From: CAYYIS01 sp964470965
Lineage (GTDB): Bacteria > JAAXHH01 > JABIQT01
Reading direction: 5' to 3'
NCBI GenBank assembly: GCA_964470965.1
Contig: CAYYIS010000003.1
Location: 124,001-188,000 of the forward strand
DNA: 64,000 nt
Made by a program: the position numbers and the translations under genes. A model generated the notes under the pieces. It saw only the letters and a program-made list of their open reading frames with translations. It had not been told where the DNA came from and made no database searches. This document shows positions 8,954-17,262 of this stretch, one piece after another; position 1 is the first letter of the stretch; every line of letters starts with the position of its first letter.

Positions 8954-9955
8954 TCATTGCCTTTGCGCCGATCGTTCCATCCGGATTCGGGGATCCAGAA
9001 TAACAAGAAGGACATCCGAAATAAGAGTGCCGATGATGGTCAGGAAGCTGAGCAGCAGGACCAGCGTGCCGGCCAGGTACATGTCTTCGCTTAAAAGCGC
9101 CCGGAACAGGAGGGGGCCTACGGTCGGCAGACTCAACACGATGGCGGTGATGGCACCGCCTGAGACCAGTCCGGGAAGCACCCAGCCGACGGTGCTGATG
9201 ACTGGGTTGACTGCCACCCGAACCGGATACTTGAACAGCAGCCGCCGTTCCGAAAGTCCTTTGGTGCGAGCGGTTACCACGTATTGCTTGCGAAGTTCAT
9301 CGAGCAGCGCGCCACGCATCACGCGGATAAGACCGGCTGCGCCCGATGTGCCGATAATTATCATCGGTATGGGCAAATGCATGAGTAGATCTACCACTTT
9401 GCCCCAGCTCCAGGGTTCAGCCGAATATTCCGGTGAGAACAGCCCGCCGATGCTCAAACCGAATGTGTTGTGAAAAAACACCATCAGAATCAATGCAAGC
9501 AAAAAATTGGGAACAGCCAGGCCGATGAAGCCCAGGACTGTAAATCCATAGTCGGCCACGGAATATTGATGTGTCGCTGAATACACGCCGATGGCTATGG
9601 CGATCATATACGTGAACAGGAGCGTTGCGAGATTCATGACAACCGTCAGAAGCAACCGTTCTCCGATCAGGTCGCTCACGGGGCGGGACCACTGGAGGGA
9701 ACGTCCGAAATCACCTTGAAGCATGCCACCAACCCATTTGAAATACTGCACCACCACCGGTTGATCGAGCCCATATTGCCGCTTCATGGCCGCGATTTCC
9801 GACTGGTCAACCGGCTGCCCACTGGCTTCCAGCTGGCGGATATAGGATGACAGATAGTCCCCCGGCGGCAACTGGATGATGATAAATGAGGTGACGGAGA
9901 TCAGGAGTAAGAGAACGAGGGTGTAGCCCAGGCGCTGGACGATGTATGATAGCAT
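8954..9955 (-). CDS. Oligopeptide-type ABC transporter permease (OppB/DppB type)
   Basis: A 333-aa membrane permease beginning MLSYIVQRLGYT, a classic OppB N-terminus, with TM1 at about 9-28, the periplasmic domain containing RQYGLDQPVVVQYFKW, and five more membrane segments surrounding the EAA motif (ARTKGLSERRLLFKYPVR). It forms the translocation pore with the OppC-type subunit. It lies 37 bases downstream of the binding protein gene and 10 bases before the OppC GTG start. Confidence 0.95.
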   Translation of the reverse strand: MLSYIVQRLGYTLVLLLLISVTSFIIIQLPPGDYLSSYIRQLEASGQPVDQSEIAAMKRQYGLDQPVVVQYFKWVGGMLQGDFGRSLQWSRPVSDLIGERLLLTVVMNLATLLFTYMIAIAIGVYSATHQYSVADYGFTVLGFIGLAVPNFLLALILMVFFHNTFGLSIGGLFSPEYSAEPWSWGKVVDLLMHLPIPMIIIGTSGAAGLIRVMRGALLDELRKQYVVTARTKGLSERRLLFKYPVRVAVNPVISTVGWVLPGLVSGGAITAIVLSLPTVGPLLFRALLSEDMYLAGTLVLLLSFLTIIGTLISDVLLVILDPRIRMERSAQRQ

Positions 9956-9992
9956 GGATGATATTGACGGATTAATTGTACGGGATATTCCG

Positions 9993-12023
9993 TCAATCCT
10001 TAAAGTACCATTGTTCAGCCGCTTCAGCGACCGTTATGGCATAATGGTTACGCTGCTCGGCAATACCTATGTTTCCCAGCCGTTTCGAATAGATGACGGG
10101 GACCGGGACGTCGGCGACGGTGCCTATGTTCCACAGGTGCTCGGAATGGGTACGGAAGATTTCCTTGCCGGCACGATTGCGTTCGGCGGCGTCAGGTGCT
10201 GAAAACAGGATGTCACGGTTTCTGAAAGTCTTTTGTGCCCAGTCGGGCGGTTTCTGGCCGGCGGCGCCCTGCGTCTGGTACCATTGTTGCCAGGGATAGG
10301 ACATGGAGAACCCGCCGATGAATGAAAAGTCGTTGGGCACGGCGCCGTTGGCCCACCAGGCGGTGACCTGGTTCTCATTTGCCCCGCGCAGCTGCCAGTA
10401 GCGCGCTCCGTCCATCTGCCGTACCTGGGTTCTAACACCGATTTCCTCCCAGAATGCCGCGGCCATCTCCGACCCCGGTCCGGCCGGCGGCGTCACATCG
10501 TAATAGTCGATCCGTATCGTCAGCGGTTTGCCATCCGGGCGTAGACGGTACTCTTGATCCTCATCCCAGACCAGTCCCATTTCGTCCAGAAGCCGGTTGG
10601 CCTGCTGTGGATCGTAGTCTACTCCTGCGCCGGCGAACGCCTCGTCGTACCAGGGGCTGTTCGGCAGAGGCTCCAACTGGGCCGGCCGGCCAAATCCCAG
10701 AAACAAAGCTTCCTTGATTTCCTCACGGTTCAGAGCCAGTGACAGTGCCTGCCGGAACCTGATGTCCGCCATGATCGGACGCAGTACCGGGTCATTCGGA
10801 CGTAGGTTAAGCGGGAAAATAAGCATGTAGTCCTGCCAGGCCGGTAGAGGGATCACCCAGTAGGCGCTCTTGAGTTCGTTTCGTTTGAATAAGGGGAAGT
10901 CGCTGAGTCGGACGAACTGAAACTGAAGATCCGTTTCACTGGCCAGGATTTTTAGGTTCTGGACTTGCAGATCACTGACGAAAGTTCGCCGCAGTCCGTC
11001 CATGTAAGGCAGCTGTCGGCCTTCCGGATCAATCTTGTAGAAATAGGGATTACGCTCCAGAACGTAGTCGCCAGGGTTGGGTTGTTCTATGTGAAGCCAG
11101 GGATCTAGCGTCGGATAGTCACGGATGTTCGGAATGCGCCCCGGAACAAATCCGCCCGCTGCCTGTCCGACGCCTCCTATGGTCAGATAGAACCTGCCCC
11201 AGTCCGATTCCGCGTATCCATAGCGGGCCATCTGAGGTAGGAGTTCTTCTAATGGAGTGTAATCACGGTGGAACTGTTTGAGGTAGTGGGCCGGAAGCAT
11301 CAGTTGGTGCCACCGCCAGCCGATCATCTGTGAGATGAACAGGCCGTATGGTTTACCGAATGTGAGCCGGAACGTGTGCGTACCCACTACATCCAGCAAC
11401 ACCGGTGTGCCGCCCCACCGCGCCCATTCTGGAAGGATAGGATTGACCGCGTCGTTGAACAGTACATCCTCTATGCAATACCGGACATCATCCGTGGTCA
11501 CCTTCACCCCGTCCGACCACTTCAAGCCTTTGCGGATGCGCAGGGTGAACACCGTCGCCTCTTCGTTCTGCTCCCAGTATTCCAGGATACCGGGTTGAAC
11601 GGTGCCGTCCAACCATTTATAGATTGCCACTCCCGGTTCCGGCACCTGTTCGACCAATTGGGATTCGTTCAGGTGACGCAGGTAATGATCGTAGCCGATC
11701 GTAAACTCGGTATACTTGAGATGCCCGCCGTACCGCCCTATATCCTCCCAAGGAATCATCACGAGCGGATTCTCGGGCAGCCGCTTTTCAAGGGGCGGCA
11801 AACCACCGGCTTGTACGCGTTTCCGCAAAAGAGGCGCTTCATTAAAGGAATCGATGACGGTATCTGTACGCCGTTGATAGTCGTCCAGATTGTACCCTTT
11901 AGACGACATGGGGTCGTCTATGTACCGCCCCGACGGAAGCGGCCTTTCCTCCGTAAGGGGTGGCGCATCGGGGCCGCTGCAGGCAAACAATAACAGAAGT
12001 ATTAAGGGGATATGTGCAAGCAT
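9993..12023 (-). CDS. ABC transporter substrate-binding lipoprotein, SBP_bac_5 family
   Basis: About 676 aa, longer than the 500-560 aa usual for OppA/DppA. The N-terminus from ATG 12023 is a lipoprotein signal peptide with lipobox LFAC (Cys at about 15). The body has the family 5 pattern: YTEFTIGYDHYLRHL, FTLRIRKGLKWSDGVKVTTDDV, later RFRQALSLALNREEI and a C-terminal IGTVADVPVPVIYSKRLGN. It delivers the substrate to the OppBC pore. A GTG at 12053 would put ten residues before the signal peptide and is less likely. It is the first gene of the transporter operon and follows an operator-like palindrome at 12073-12099. Confidence 0.94.
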   Translation of the reverse strand: MLAHIPLILLLLFACSGPDAPPLTEERPLPSGRYIDDPMSSKGYNLDDYQRRTDTVIDSFNEAPLLRKRVQAGGLPPLEKRLPENPLVMIPWEDIGRYGGHLKYTEFTIGYDHYLRHLNESQLVEQVPEPGVAIYKWLDGTVQPGILEYWEQNEEATVFTLRIRKGLKWSDGVKVTTDDVRYCIEDVLFNDAVNPILPEWARWGGTPVLLDVVGTHTFRLTFGKPYGLFISQMIGWRWHQLMLPAHYLKQFHRDYTPLEELLPQMARYGYAESDWGRFYLTIGGVGQAAGGFVPGRIPNIRDYPTLDPWLHIEQPNPGDYVLERNPYFYKIDPEGRQLPYMDGLRRTFVSDLQVQNLKILASETDLQFQFVRLSDFPLFKRNELKSAYWVIPLPAWQDYMLIFPLNLRPNDPVLRPIMADIRFRQALSLALNREEIKEALFLGFGRPAQLEPLPNSPWYDEAFAGAGVDYDPQQANRLLDEMGLVWDEDQEYRLRPDGKPLTIRIDYYDVTPPAGPGSEMAAAFWEEIGVRTQVRQMDGARYWQLRGANENQVTAWWANGAVPNDFSFIGGFSMSYPWQQWYQTQGAAGQKPPDWAQKTFRNRDILFSAPDAAERNRAGKEIFRTHSEHLWNIGTVADVPVPVIYSKRLGNIGIAEQRNHYAITVAEAAEQWYFKD

Positions 12024-12072
12024 GATGATTTCAAATAGAGCATCGCGATACACATACCGTCAAGAGGTATTT

Positions 12073-12099
12073 GGTAACCAAATATAGTTACCAGTAACC
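12073..12099. promoter_or_regulatory. Palindromic operator candidate upstream of the peptide-transporter operon
   Basis: GGTAAC at 12073-12078 and GTTACC at 12087-12092 form a perfect inverted repeat with an 8-base AT-rich spacer; a further GTAACC follows at 12094-12099, and TTTGGT/ACCAAA arms overlap the first half-site. The block lies 50-76 bases upstream of the binding-protein ATG. This is the form of a site for a dimeric repressor (LacI or GntR type). No regulator gene is adjacent. The rest of 12100-12314 shows no supported gene, only a 51-codon plus-strand frame from 12103 that I do not recognise. Confidence 0.45.
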
Positions 12100-12314
12100 G
12101 ATCATGCTGTTTAACTCAGTCGGTTCGTTCCAGGGACTAACTGTCACTGCAAAAATAGACGAATGCAAGAAAGCGGGTGAGCACGCCGGCGGACTGACGG
12201 CCGAGTTCCAAGCTTCGGTCTTCAACGAAATTTGCAGAGGAGTCCGTTGGCCGAAATGAGGTAATCTGAGATGGTTCAAAAAAAGGTCAACTACCCTACG
12301 AGAGCTTCCGTGGA

Positions 12315-12998
12315 TTAAAGTTCGTTACAACGTTCTCGGGCTACAATCATTCTGGCTCCATCTCGTGTATACAGCCCCCTCGGGATTCCGGTGCGCAGCA
12401 GGGCGACGTCATGGGCAGTGAGTTCAATTTCTCTGCCATCGATCCCCAGTAGCACCGAGCCGGTGATGACAAGCCAGTGCTCATTGGAGAATAAAGTCGA
12501 TTCATCGATGCGGTCGCCGGCGTCCAGCCTCACCATCCGCCATTCGCTCAGGGGACATCGATCTCCCGGATCGGGGAATGGGCCGATATTCTGGGTGCCC
12601 TTTATCACAAAGCCGGGAGCGGTCGCCACAGGTGGGCCGTAGTCCTCCACAGTGATATGGATCGGCCGCATTTTACCTTCGAGCGGGGTCACGATGGCGT
12701 TGTTCTCGTACGGTGTGAACATCTGAAACCGGTGGACACATCCCATGGGGGTGTACACCATTGTGTTGGGGGTGATGTCGTAACGTTGATCGTCGAGCCA
12801 CACCTCACCCGTGCCATCCGTGAACAACCACATCTCGTCATTATCGTGGTAATGGGGTTCGACGCCGGTTCCGGGCGCACCATTCGGAAAATGCCGGTAA
12901 GCGGACACCGAGGTCCAGTCCGGATACAGTCCCTGTTCCCAGTAGACATTGTTGGCGTTCTGTGACCGGATCATATACTGGCTGGAGGAGATCAGCAT
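12315..12998 (-). CDS. Bicupin-fold protein, one metal site likely
   Basis: A 227-aa protein with two cupin barrels. The first has a good metal site: HYHDNDE at about residues 49-55 (H-x-H-x3-E) and a later His in MGCVHRFQ. The second barrel (from about residue 150) lacks the His pair, having SNEHWLVITGSVLLGIDG, so it is probably structural or ligand-binding. Cupins of this kind act as isomerases, dioxygenases or sugar-binding proteins; I cannot choose. It is isolated: 290 bases upstream of the transporter operon and divergent from the PhyH gene at 13438. Confidence 0.8.
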   Translation of the reverse strand: MLISSSQYMIRSQNANNVYWEQGLYPDWTSVSAYRHFPNGAPGTGVEPHYHDNDEMWLFTDGTGEVWLDDQRYDITPNTMVYTPMGCVHRFQMFTPYENNAIVTPLEGKMRPIHITVEDYGPPVATAPGFVIKGTQNIGPFPDPGDRCPLSEWRMVRLDAGDRIDESTLFSNEHWLVITGSVLLGIDGREIELTAHDVALLRTGIPRGLYTRDGARMIVARERCNEL

Positions 12999-13437
12999 GA
13001 GGTGTCCTTGTCGTTCTCTCGAGATTTTTTTGAGGAAAAAATGTTAATGCGGAACAAGATTCGTGGCGTCAAGATGGCGTATGATCACGGTGGCGCATTC
13101 CCATCTGTTCCCTGGGAATCATGTCTTTAATTTGCTTTGACTACAGGATTGGCAAGGTCCTATTCTGAACGAATTCTTTATCCCGCAGATGAGATTATTG
13201 GGAGGATTTCCACTTGAGACTTGACCCTGTTCAATACGATAAAGTATTTTATGAGATCCTTGTGTAACCATATGGATTTCCGATCCGCTTGTAAATTAAA
13301 TTCTGTGAAAACCTGCCGGAGCATCCCGTGCCGCGTTCCTACCGATTCTGGGTTTCGGACTCACTGCCGACGCTCGGGCTGCCATAGCTCCGGAACGGGT
13401 ACCTTCAGGATGAATTTTCGCAACGGGAGACTTAAGC
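12999..13437. other. Intergenic stretch between divergent cupin and PhyH genes
   Basis: 439 bases with no gene I can support. It should contain the promoters of both neighbours. GGGAG at 13424-13428 is the ribosome site of the PhyH gene. Confidence 0.5.
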
Positions 13438-14262
13438 ATGGCGTTTGAATTCCTGGAATCGATGATTGAGCAGTATCTCAAGGAAGGCTATCTGGTGTTG
13501 CGGCGGATCATTCCGCCGGCGCTCCTGCGGGATCTGCGTAGGGAAGCGGATAAGGCCCGGGTGCTGGCGCACCTCCTTAATGGACCGCAGACCCAGCGCA
13601 TTCAGCCACTGGATAAATACGGTGATGAGATCGATCTTCAGCCGTTCAGGGATTACGCCGGCCTGGAGGCCATCCGCGACGCGGTCACCCGATTGCTCGG
13701 TCCCGGCTATACCCACGCCCATCTCAATATCATGGGGTTGCTGGTGGAACCGGCGGAAAGGCCGTGGCATTGCGGTTGGCACCGCGACGGCGTAGTGGAG
13801 GTGCCAGCGGAAGCCAGGGATGACGAATTGAAGGCATTCATGGCGGATATCTGGCAGGATCTGCGGTTTTACAACCAGGTCAACTGTGCGATCTATGCGG
13901 ACTCATGCACCTGGTTCGTGCCGGGCAGCCACCTGCGCCAGGCAGACTTGCCCGGCGAACACCAATCCGCCGGCAATCCTGGACTGCGTGATGCACCGGA
14001 AAAGATGTCGGATGAAGAGGCGGAACAGATGTATTTCGAGCACTGCCGCTCCATGCCGGGCGCCATCCCGGTTCACCTCGGCCCCGGTGATTTTATGATT
14101 TACCGTAATCTGGGCTGGCATACCGGTCTCTACCTTCCTTACCAGCCCAGAGCGACTATACACGACGTGGTGAGTCATACGGATATCGAAACCTTCAGGT
14201 TTACCTGGAAGCAGGTTAAACAGGATGCGATAAAAAGAATGAAGTCAACCCACAGCTCATAA
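13438..14262 (+). CDS. Phytanoyl-CoA dioxygenase (PhyH) family protein
   Basis: A 274-aa Fe(II)/2-oxoglutarate oxygenase. Iron ligands read H115-x-D117 (GWHRDGV) and H228 (LGWHTG), with R238 (QPRATIH) for 2-oxoglutarate. The WFVPGSH turn and the HLGPGDFMIY strand are typical of the family. GGGAG eight bases before ATG supports the start. It is followed 21 bases later by the DUF1349-like gene, so the two are probably one operon. The substrate is unknown. Confidence 0.9.
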   Translation: MAFEFLESMIEQYLKEGYLVLRRIIPPALLRDLRREADKARVLAHLLNGPQTQRIQPLDKYGDEIDLQPFRDYAGLEAIRDAVTRLLGPGYTHAHLNIMGLLVEPAERPWHCGWHRDGVVEVPAEARDDELKAFMADIWQDLRFYNQVNCAIYADSCTWFVPGSHLRQADLPGEHQSAGNPGLRDAPEKMSDEEAEQMYFEHCRSMPGAIPVHLGPGDFMIYRNLGWHTGLYLPYQPRATIHDVVSHTDIETFRFTWKQVKQDAIKRMKSTHSS

Positions 14263-14283
14263 CTTGACAATGGAGTTCTTTCT

Positions 14284-14838
14284 ATGAGTCAACAGATCAT
14301 TTTGGAAGACAATTTCGACGGCGGAATGGATGAAGGCTGGTCGTGGTTGCGGGAGAGACCGGAGACGTGGCGTTTCGCGGGCGGAGGCCTTGAGATCTGC
14401 GTTGAACCCGGCCTGGCGGATACGGTCCGAAACGCCTTGGTGCGGGAGGCGCCGGACCGCAGTGAGGGAATGTACGCCATCGAGGTGACCGTGTACAATC
14501 ACACATTGCCCACGCAACAGTTCGAGCAGGCGGGCATCACTTGGTACAACGAGGGTAAACCGGTCTTCAAGGAAGTAAAAGAACTGATCGACGGCGACCT
14601 CTACATCATCCCCGGCAAGCAGGCCATGGCCAGTCAAAGTGTCCGCCTCCGTCTGATCGTCACCGCCGATTCCTGGGACGCACAGTACCGTCCGGAGGGC
14701 GAAACCGAATTCCGCTCCGCCGGTACGGGAGAACTGCCGCCGAACGGCAATGACCAGGTAAGTATACAGTGTTACAACGGTCCGGAGGAGGGGGAGCACT
14801 GGATCAGGTTCGAGAATTTCTGCATCAAGAAATTATGA
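14284..14838 (+). CDS. DUF1349 family protein (concanavalin-like beta-sandwich)
   Basis: A 184-aa protein with the DUF1349 pattern: an N-terminal NFDG..DEGWSWLRE segment, then AGITWYNEGKPVFKEVKE and a C-terminal VSIQCYNGPEEGEHWIRFENF strand pair. The fold is related to the C-terminal domain of GH43 xylosidases and to lectin-like jelly rolls, so a carbohydrate-binding role is plausible. No signal peptide is present. The start has GGAG 8 bases upstream. It is coupled to the preceding PhyH gene and lies upstream of a sulfatase. Confidence 0.8.
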   Translation: MSQQIILEDNFDGGMDEGWSWLRERPETWRFAGGGLEICVEPGLADTVRNALVREAPDRSEGMYAIEVTVYNHTLPTQQFEQAGITWYNEGKPVFKEVKELIDGDLYIIPGKQAMASQSVRLRLIVTADSWDAQYRPEGETEFRSAGTGELPPNGNDQVSIQCYNGPEEGEHWIRFENFCIKKL

Positions 14839-15150
14839 CGAAAAGTTTTGTAACCACCCGCCCATCCGTCAATCGGTAGGAACTCCCTTGCTATTCATGG
14901 TGATCGAACGATTCAGGGCCCGGGACGCCCTTGCGGTGTACCGCCGGTTTCAGTAACAGGGGTGTATGGCGCCGTCCAAAGAATCGCAACAGGCGGTTTC
15001 ACCAATGGTGTGGTACCTGGAACTGTACGCTACAGACTGGTCCAGGGGTCCCGTTATTACAGTCGGTCACCTGGTGACCACAGGTGAAGGGAATCGATCG
15101 GTGCGGAAGTAGAGAATTTATTGAATCCATAATTTACAAAGGAATACGCT
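14839..15150. other. Intergenic stretch, no supported gene
   Basis: 312 bases between the DUF1349 gene and the sulfatase. I see no gene, RNA or clear hairpin with T-run. AAAGGA seven bases before 15151 is the sulfatase ribosome site. Confidence 0.5.
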
Positions 15151-16614
15151 ATGTCCCGCCCAAATGTCATCTTTGTTCTGGTCGATCAGATGCGCGGCGA
15201 TTGTATGAGTTGCGACGGTCATCCGGTGGTAGAAACACCGAACCTGGATCACCTTGCCGCTCGCGGCGCCCGATTTCCGCACGCCTATACCGCAGTGCCG
15301 TCCTGTATACCCGCCCGATCCACCATCATGACCGGTATGGACCAGTGGCACACCGGCGTCCTGGGTATGGGACGTGGGCAGGGCCCCATACCGAACGATT
15401 TTCCGCATACGCTTGCCGGTACCTTGTCGGACGCCGGCTACCGGACACATCTGGTAGGTAAGGGGCACTTTACGCCACAGAGGGCGAGTATGGGATTTCA
15501 GTCGGCGGAGCTGGACGAGTCAGGGCGTATGATCGATGACCATCAAAAGGACGAATACCGCACCTGGTTCGACCGGGAAAAAAGAAGGGATATCACTCCG
15601 GACGATCACGGCGTATTTTGGAATTCCTGGATTGGCCGCCCCTGGCACACCGAGGAATACCTTCATCCGTCAGCATGGACTACGAGTCGTGCCATACACT
15701 TTCTCGAACAGCGCGATCAAGAAACGCCATTTTTCCTTCATCTCAGTTTCGCCCGTCCCCATTCTCCCTATGTGCCGCCACAGCCTTATTTCGACATGTA
15801 TGAGCGCCACGAAACCCCGCGGCCCTACATCGGAGACTGGTCTGACATGCACGATGATCCCTTTAGTGCAACGGATGTAAATGCCTGGCGGGGAAAAAAA
15901 TCCGATCGACAGGTCCATCGAGGACGGGCTGGTTATTACGGTGAAATTTCATTCATAGATACCCAGGTTGGCCGGCTGAAAAACTGGCTGGAACGCCACC
16001 AGCCGGGAACGCTGAACAACACTTGGTTTATTTTTGCCTCCGACCATGGAGACATGGTCGGCGACCACCATCTGTGGCGCAAAACCTATGCCTACGAAGG
16101 CAGCGCTCGGATTCCCATGATTGTATGTCCGCCCGCGGATTTGCAGGGCCATGTGGCCAACCGTGTGGTGGACGGTGTGACTGAACTGCGGGACATCATG
16201 CCCACCATTCTGGATGCCGCCGGTGTCGACATCCCCCCCACGGTCACCGGACGCAGTCTGGTCCCGTTGATGAATGATCCCGGGACGGCATGGCGTCCAT
16301 ATATCCACGGAGAGCACTGCTGGTGCTATTCGCCGGAGCAGGAGATGCAGTATGTCACGGACGGCCATCGTAAATTCATCTGGCTGCCCCGCATCGCTGT
16401 TGAACAGTTCTTCAATCTGGATGAAGATCCGGGCGAATGCCGCAATCTTATCGATGAACAGGCGTATGAAAAGGAAATCGCGACCTGGAAGGGATATCTG
16501 GTTTCAGAACTGGAGAAGCGTGCCTGCGGTTGGGTGAAGGATGGCGAAACGCACTGTCCCGACGGACCATTGGTGTCACCATTTAAGGGGATAAGATATC
16601 GGGGGAAAGATTGA
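15151..16614 (+). CDS. Sulfatase (formylglycine-dependent arylsulfatase family)
   Basis: A 487-aa alkaline-phosphatase-fold sulfatase that removes sulfate from a sulfated carbohydrate or aryl ester. It begins with the usual PNVIFVLVDQMRGD strand carrying the metal-binding D12, and carries the CxPxR modification motif at C52 (CIPAR), where Cys becomes formylglycine. FASDHGDMVGDHHLWRK supplies the second metal set, and YLHPSAWTT..FLEQ is the middle subdomain. No signal peptide is seen, so it may act in the cytoplasm. It needs an anaerobic or FGE-type maturase; none is in the window. Confidence 0.93.
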   Translation: MSRPNVIFVLVDQMRGDCMSCDGHPVVETPNLDHLAARGARFPHAYTAVPSCIPARSTIMTGMDQWHTGVLGMGRGQGPIPNDFPHTLAGTLSDAGYRTHLVGKGHFTPQRASMGFQSAELDESGRMIDDHQKDEYRTWFDREKRRDITPDDHGVFWNSWIGRPWHTEEYLHPSAWTTSRAIHFLEQRDQETPFFLHLSFARPHSPYVPPQPYFDMYERHETPRPYIGDWSDMHDDPFSATDVNAWRGKKSDRQVHRGRAGYYGEISFIDTQVGRLKNWLERHQPGTLNNTWFIFASDHGDMVGDHHLWRKTYAYEGSARIPMIVCPPADLQGHVANRVVDGVTELRDIMPTILDAAGVDIPPTVTGRSLVPLMNDPGTAWRPYIHGEHCWCYSPEQEMQYVTDGHRKFIWLPRIAVEQFFNLDEDPGECRNLIDEQAYEKEIATWKGYLVSELEKRACGWVKDGETHCPDGPLVSPFKGIRYRGKD

Positions 16615-16797
16615 CCGTATTCGCTTCATGGCCGACAGTATTATGGCTAAGATAAACTAGACAGTTACACGGGTCCGATTCCCGGTAACCAGGTGGTCGC
16701 CGCCTCCGCCCCGATCAGCGTGCGTTGGAACGTAAATACAGCTTCTTTGTGTTTGTGCTGATTCGCGAAAATATCAACCTTATCCTTGGCGTCCGGA

Positions 16798-16825
16798 TTG
16801 ACATACTGGAGATATTTTATATATT
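16798..16825 (+). promoter_or_regulatory. Sigma70-type promoter upstream of the carAB region
   Basis: TTGACA at 16798-16803 and TATATT at 16820-16825 with a 16-base spacer, pointing toward the small membrane ORF and carAB. It is followed immediately by two direct repeats. Confidence 0.6.
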
Positions 16826-16827
16826 AG

Positions 16828-16873
16828 GGTGTGCCTGGCAGTGGAAACGGACGGTGTGCCCGGCGGTGGAAAC
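16828..16873 (+). repeat. Tandem 21-base direct repeat, possible operator or leader element
   Basis: Two copies, 16828-16848 and 16853-16873, period 25 bases, sharing GGTGTGCC..GGC.GTGGAAAC with only two transitions between them. They begin three bases after the -10 box of the promoter at 16798 and end 20 bases before the first ATG, i.e. they occupy the transcript start and leader. This could be a paired repressor site or an RNA element for carAB control. I know of no named element that matches. Confidence 0.5.
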
Positions 16874-16893
16874 TGAAATCTCGGAAAAATTAG

Positions 16894-17262
16894 ATGAGTG
16901 AGCAGTTGATAAATACCTTGAAAATTTCCGTCTCTGCGTTGATGCTGTCTCTTGCGGCCTTGGCTGTGGTGTTTGGTTTCAGAGAAATTGAGGGCCGTAT
17001 CCCGAAGACTCAATCCATGTTACCGGGATATGTAATCGATGCTTCCCAGGGTGTAGAAAAGAATATGTCGCAAAACAACATCTTGCATCCCTCCCGTGAT
17101 CGACTCGTAAAGGCCAGGATCAACTCACACGATGTTCTGAATGATCGAGACATCCTGTACGGAATGTCTTCCGATTCATCCCCAGGATATCGACGAAGCC
17201 GTCACGAACATATCAAACAGTGCATAAGATCCGCATTCTGCTTTCGAAAGGCCAGAATATGA
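16894..17262 (+). CDS. Hypothetical small membrane protein overlapping carA
   Basis: A 122-codon frame whose TGA overlaps the carA ATG as ATGA, starting soon after a good promoter. Residues 9-28 form one membrane segment (ISVSALMLSLAALAVVFGF); the remainder is polar and without a recognisable domain. A weak purine stretch (GGAAAAA) precedes ATG. The perfect stop/start overlap with carA suggests translation through this frame, but the low-complexity codon use of the second half leaves open that it is only a leader or chance frame. Confidence 0.4.
   Translation: MSEQLINTLKISVSALMLSLAALAVVFGFREIEGRIPKTQSMLPGYVIDASQGVEKNMSQNNILHPSRDRLVKARINSHDVLNDRDILYGMSSDSSPGYRRSRHEHIKQCIRSAFCFRKARI

Noticed and set aside
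12088..12279. A 63-codon minus-strand frame upstream of the transporter operon
   Set aside because: It spans the palindromic operator region, lacks a ribosome site and has no recognisable fold.
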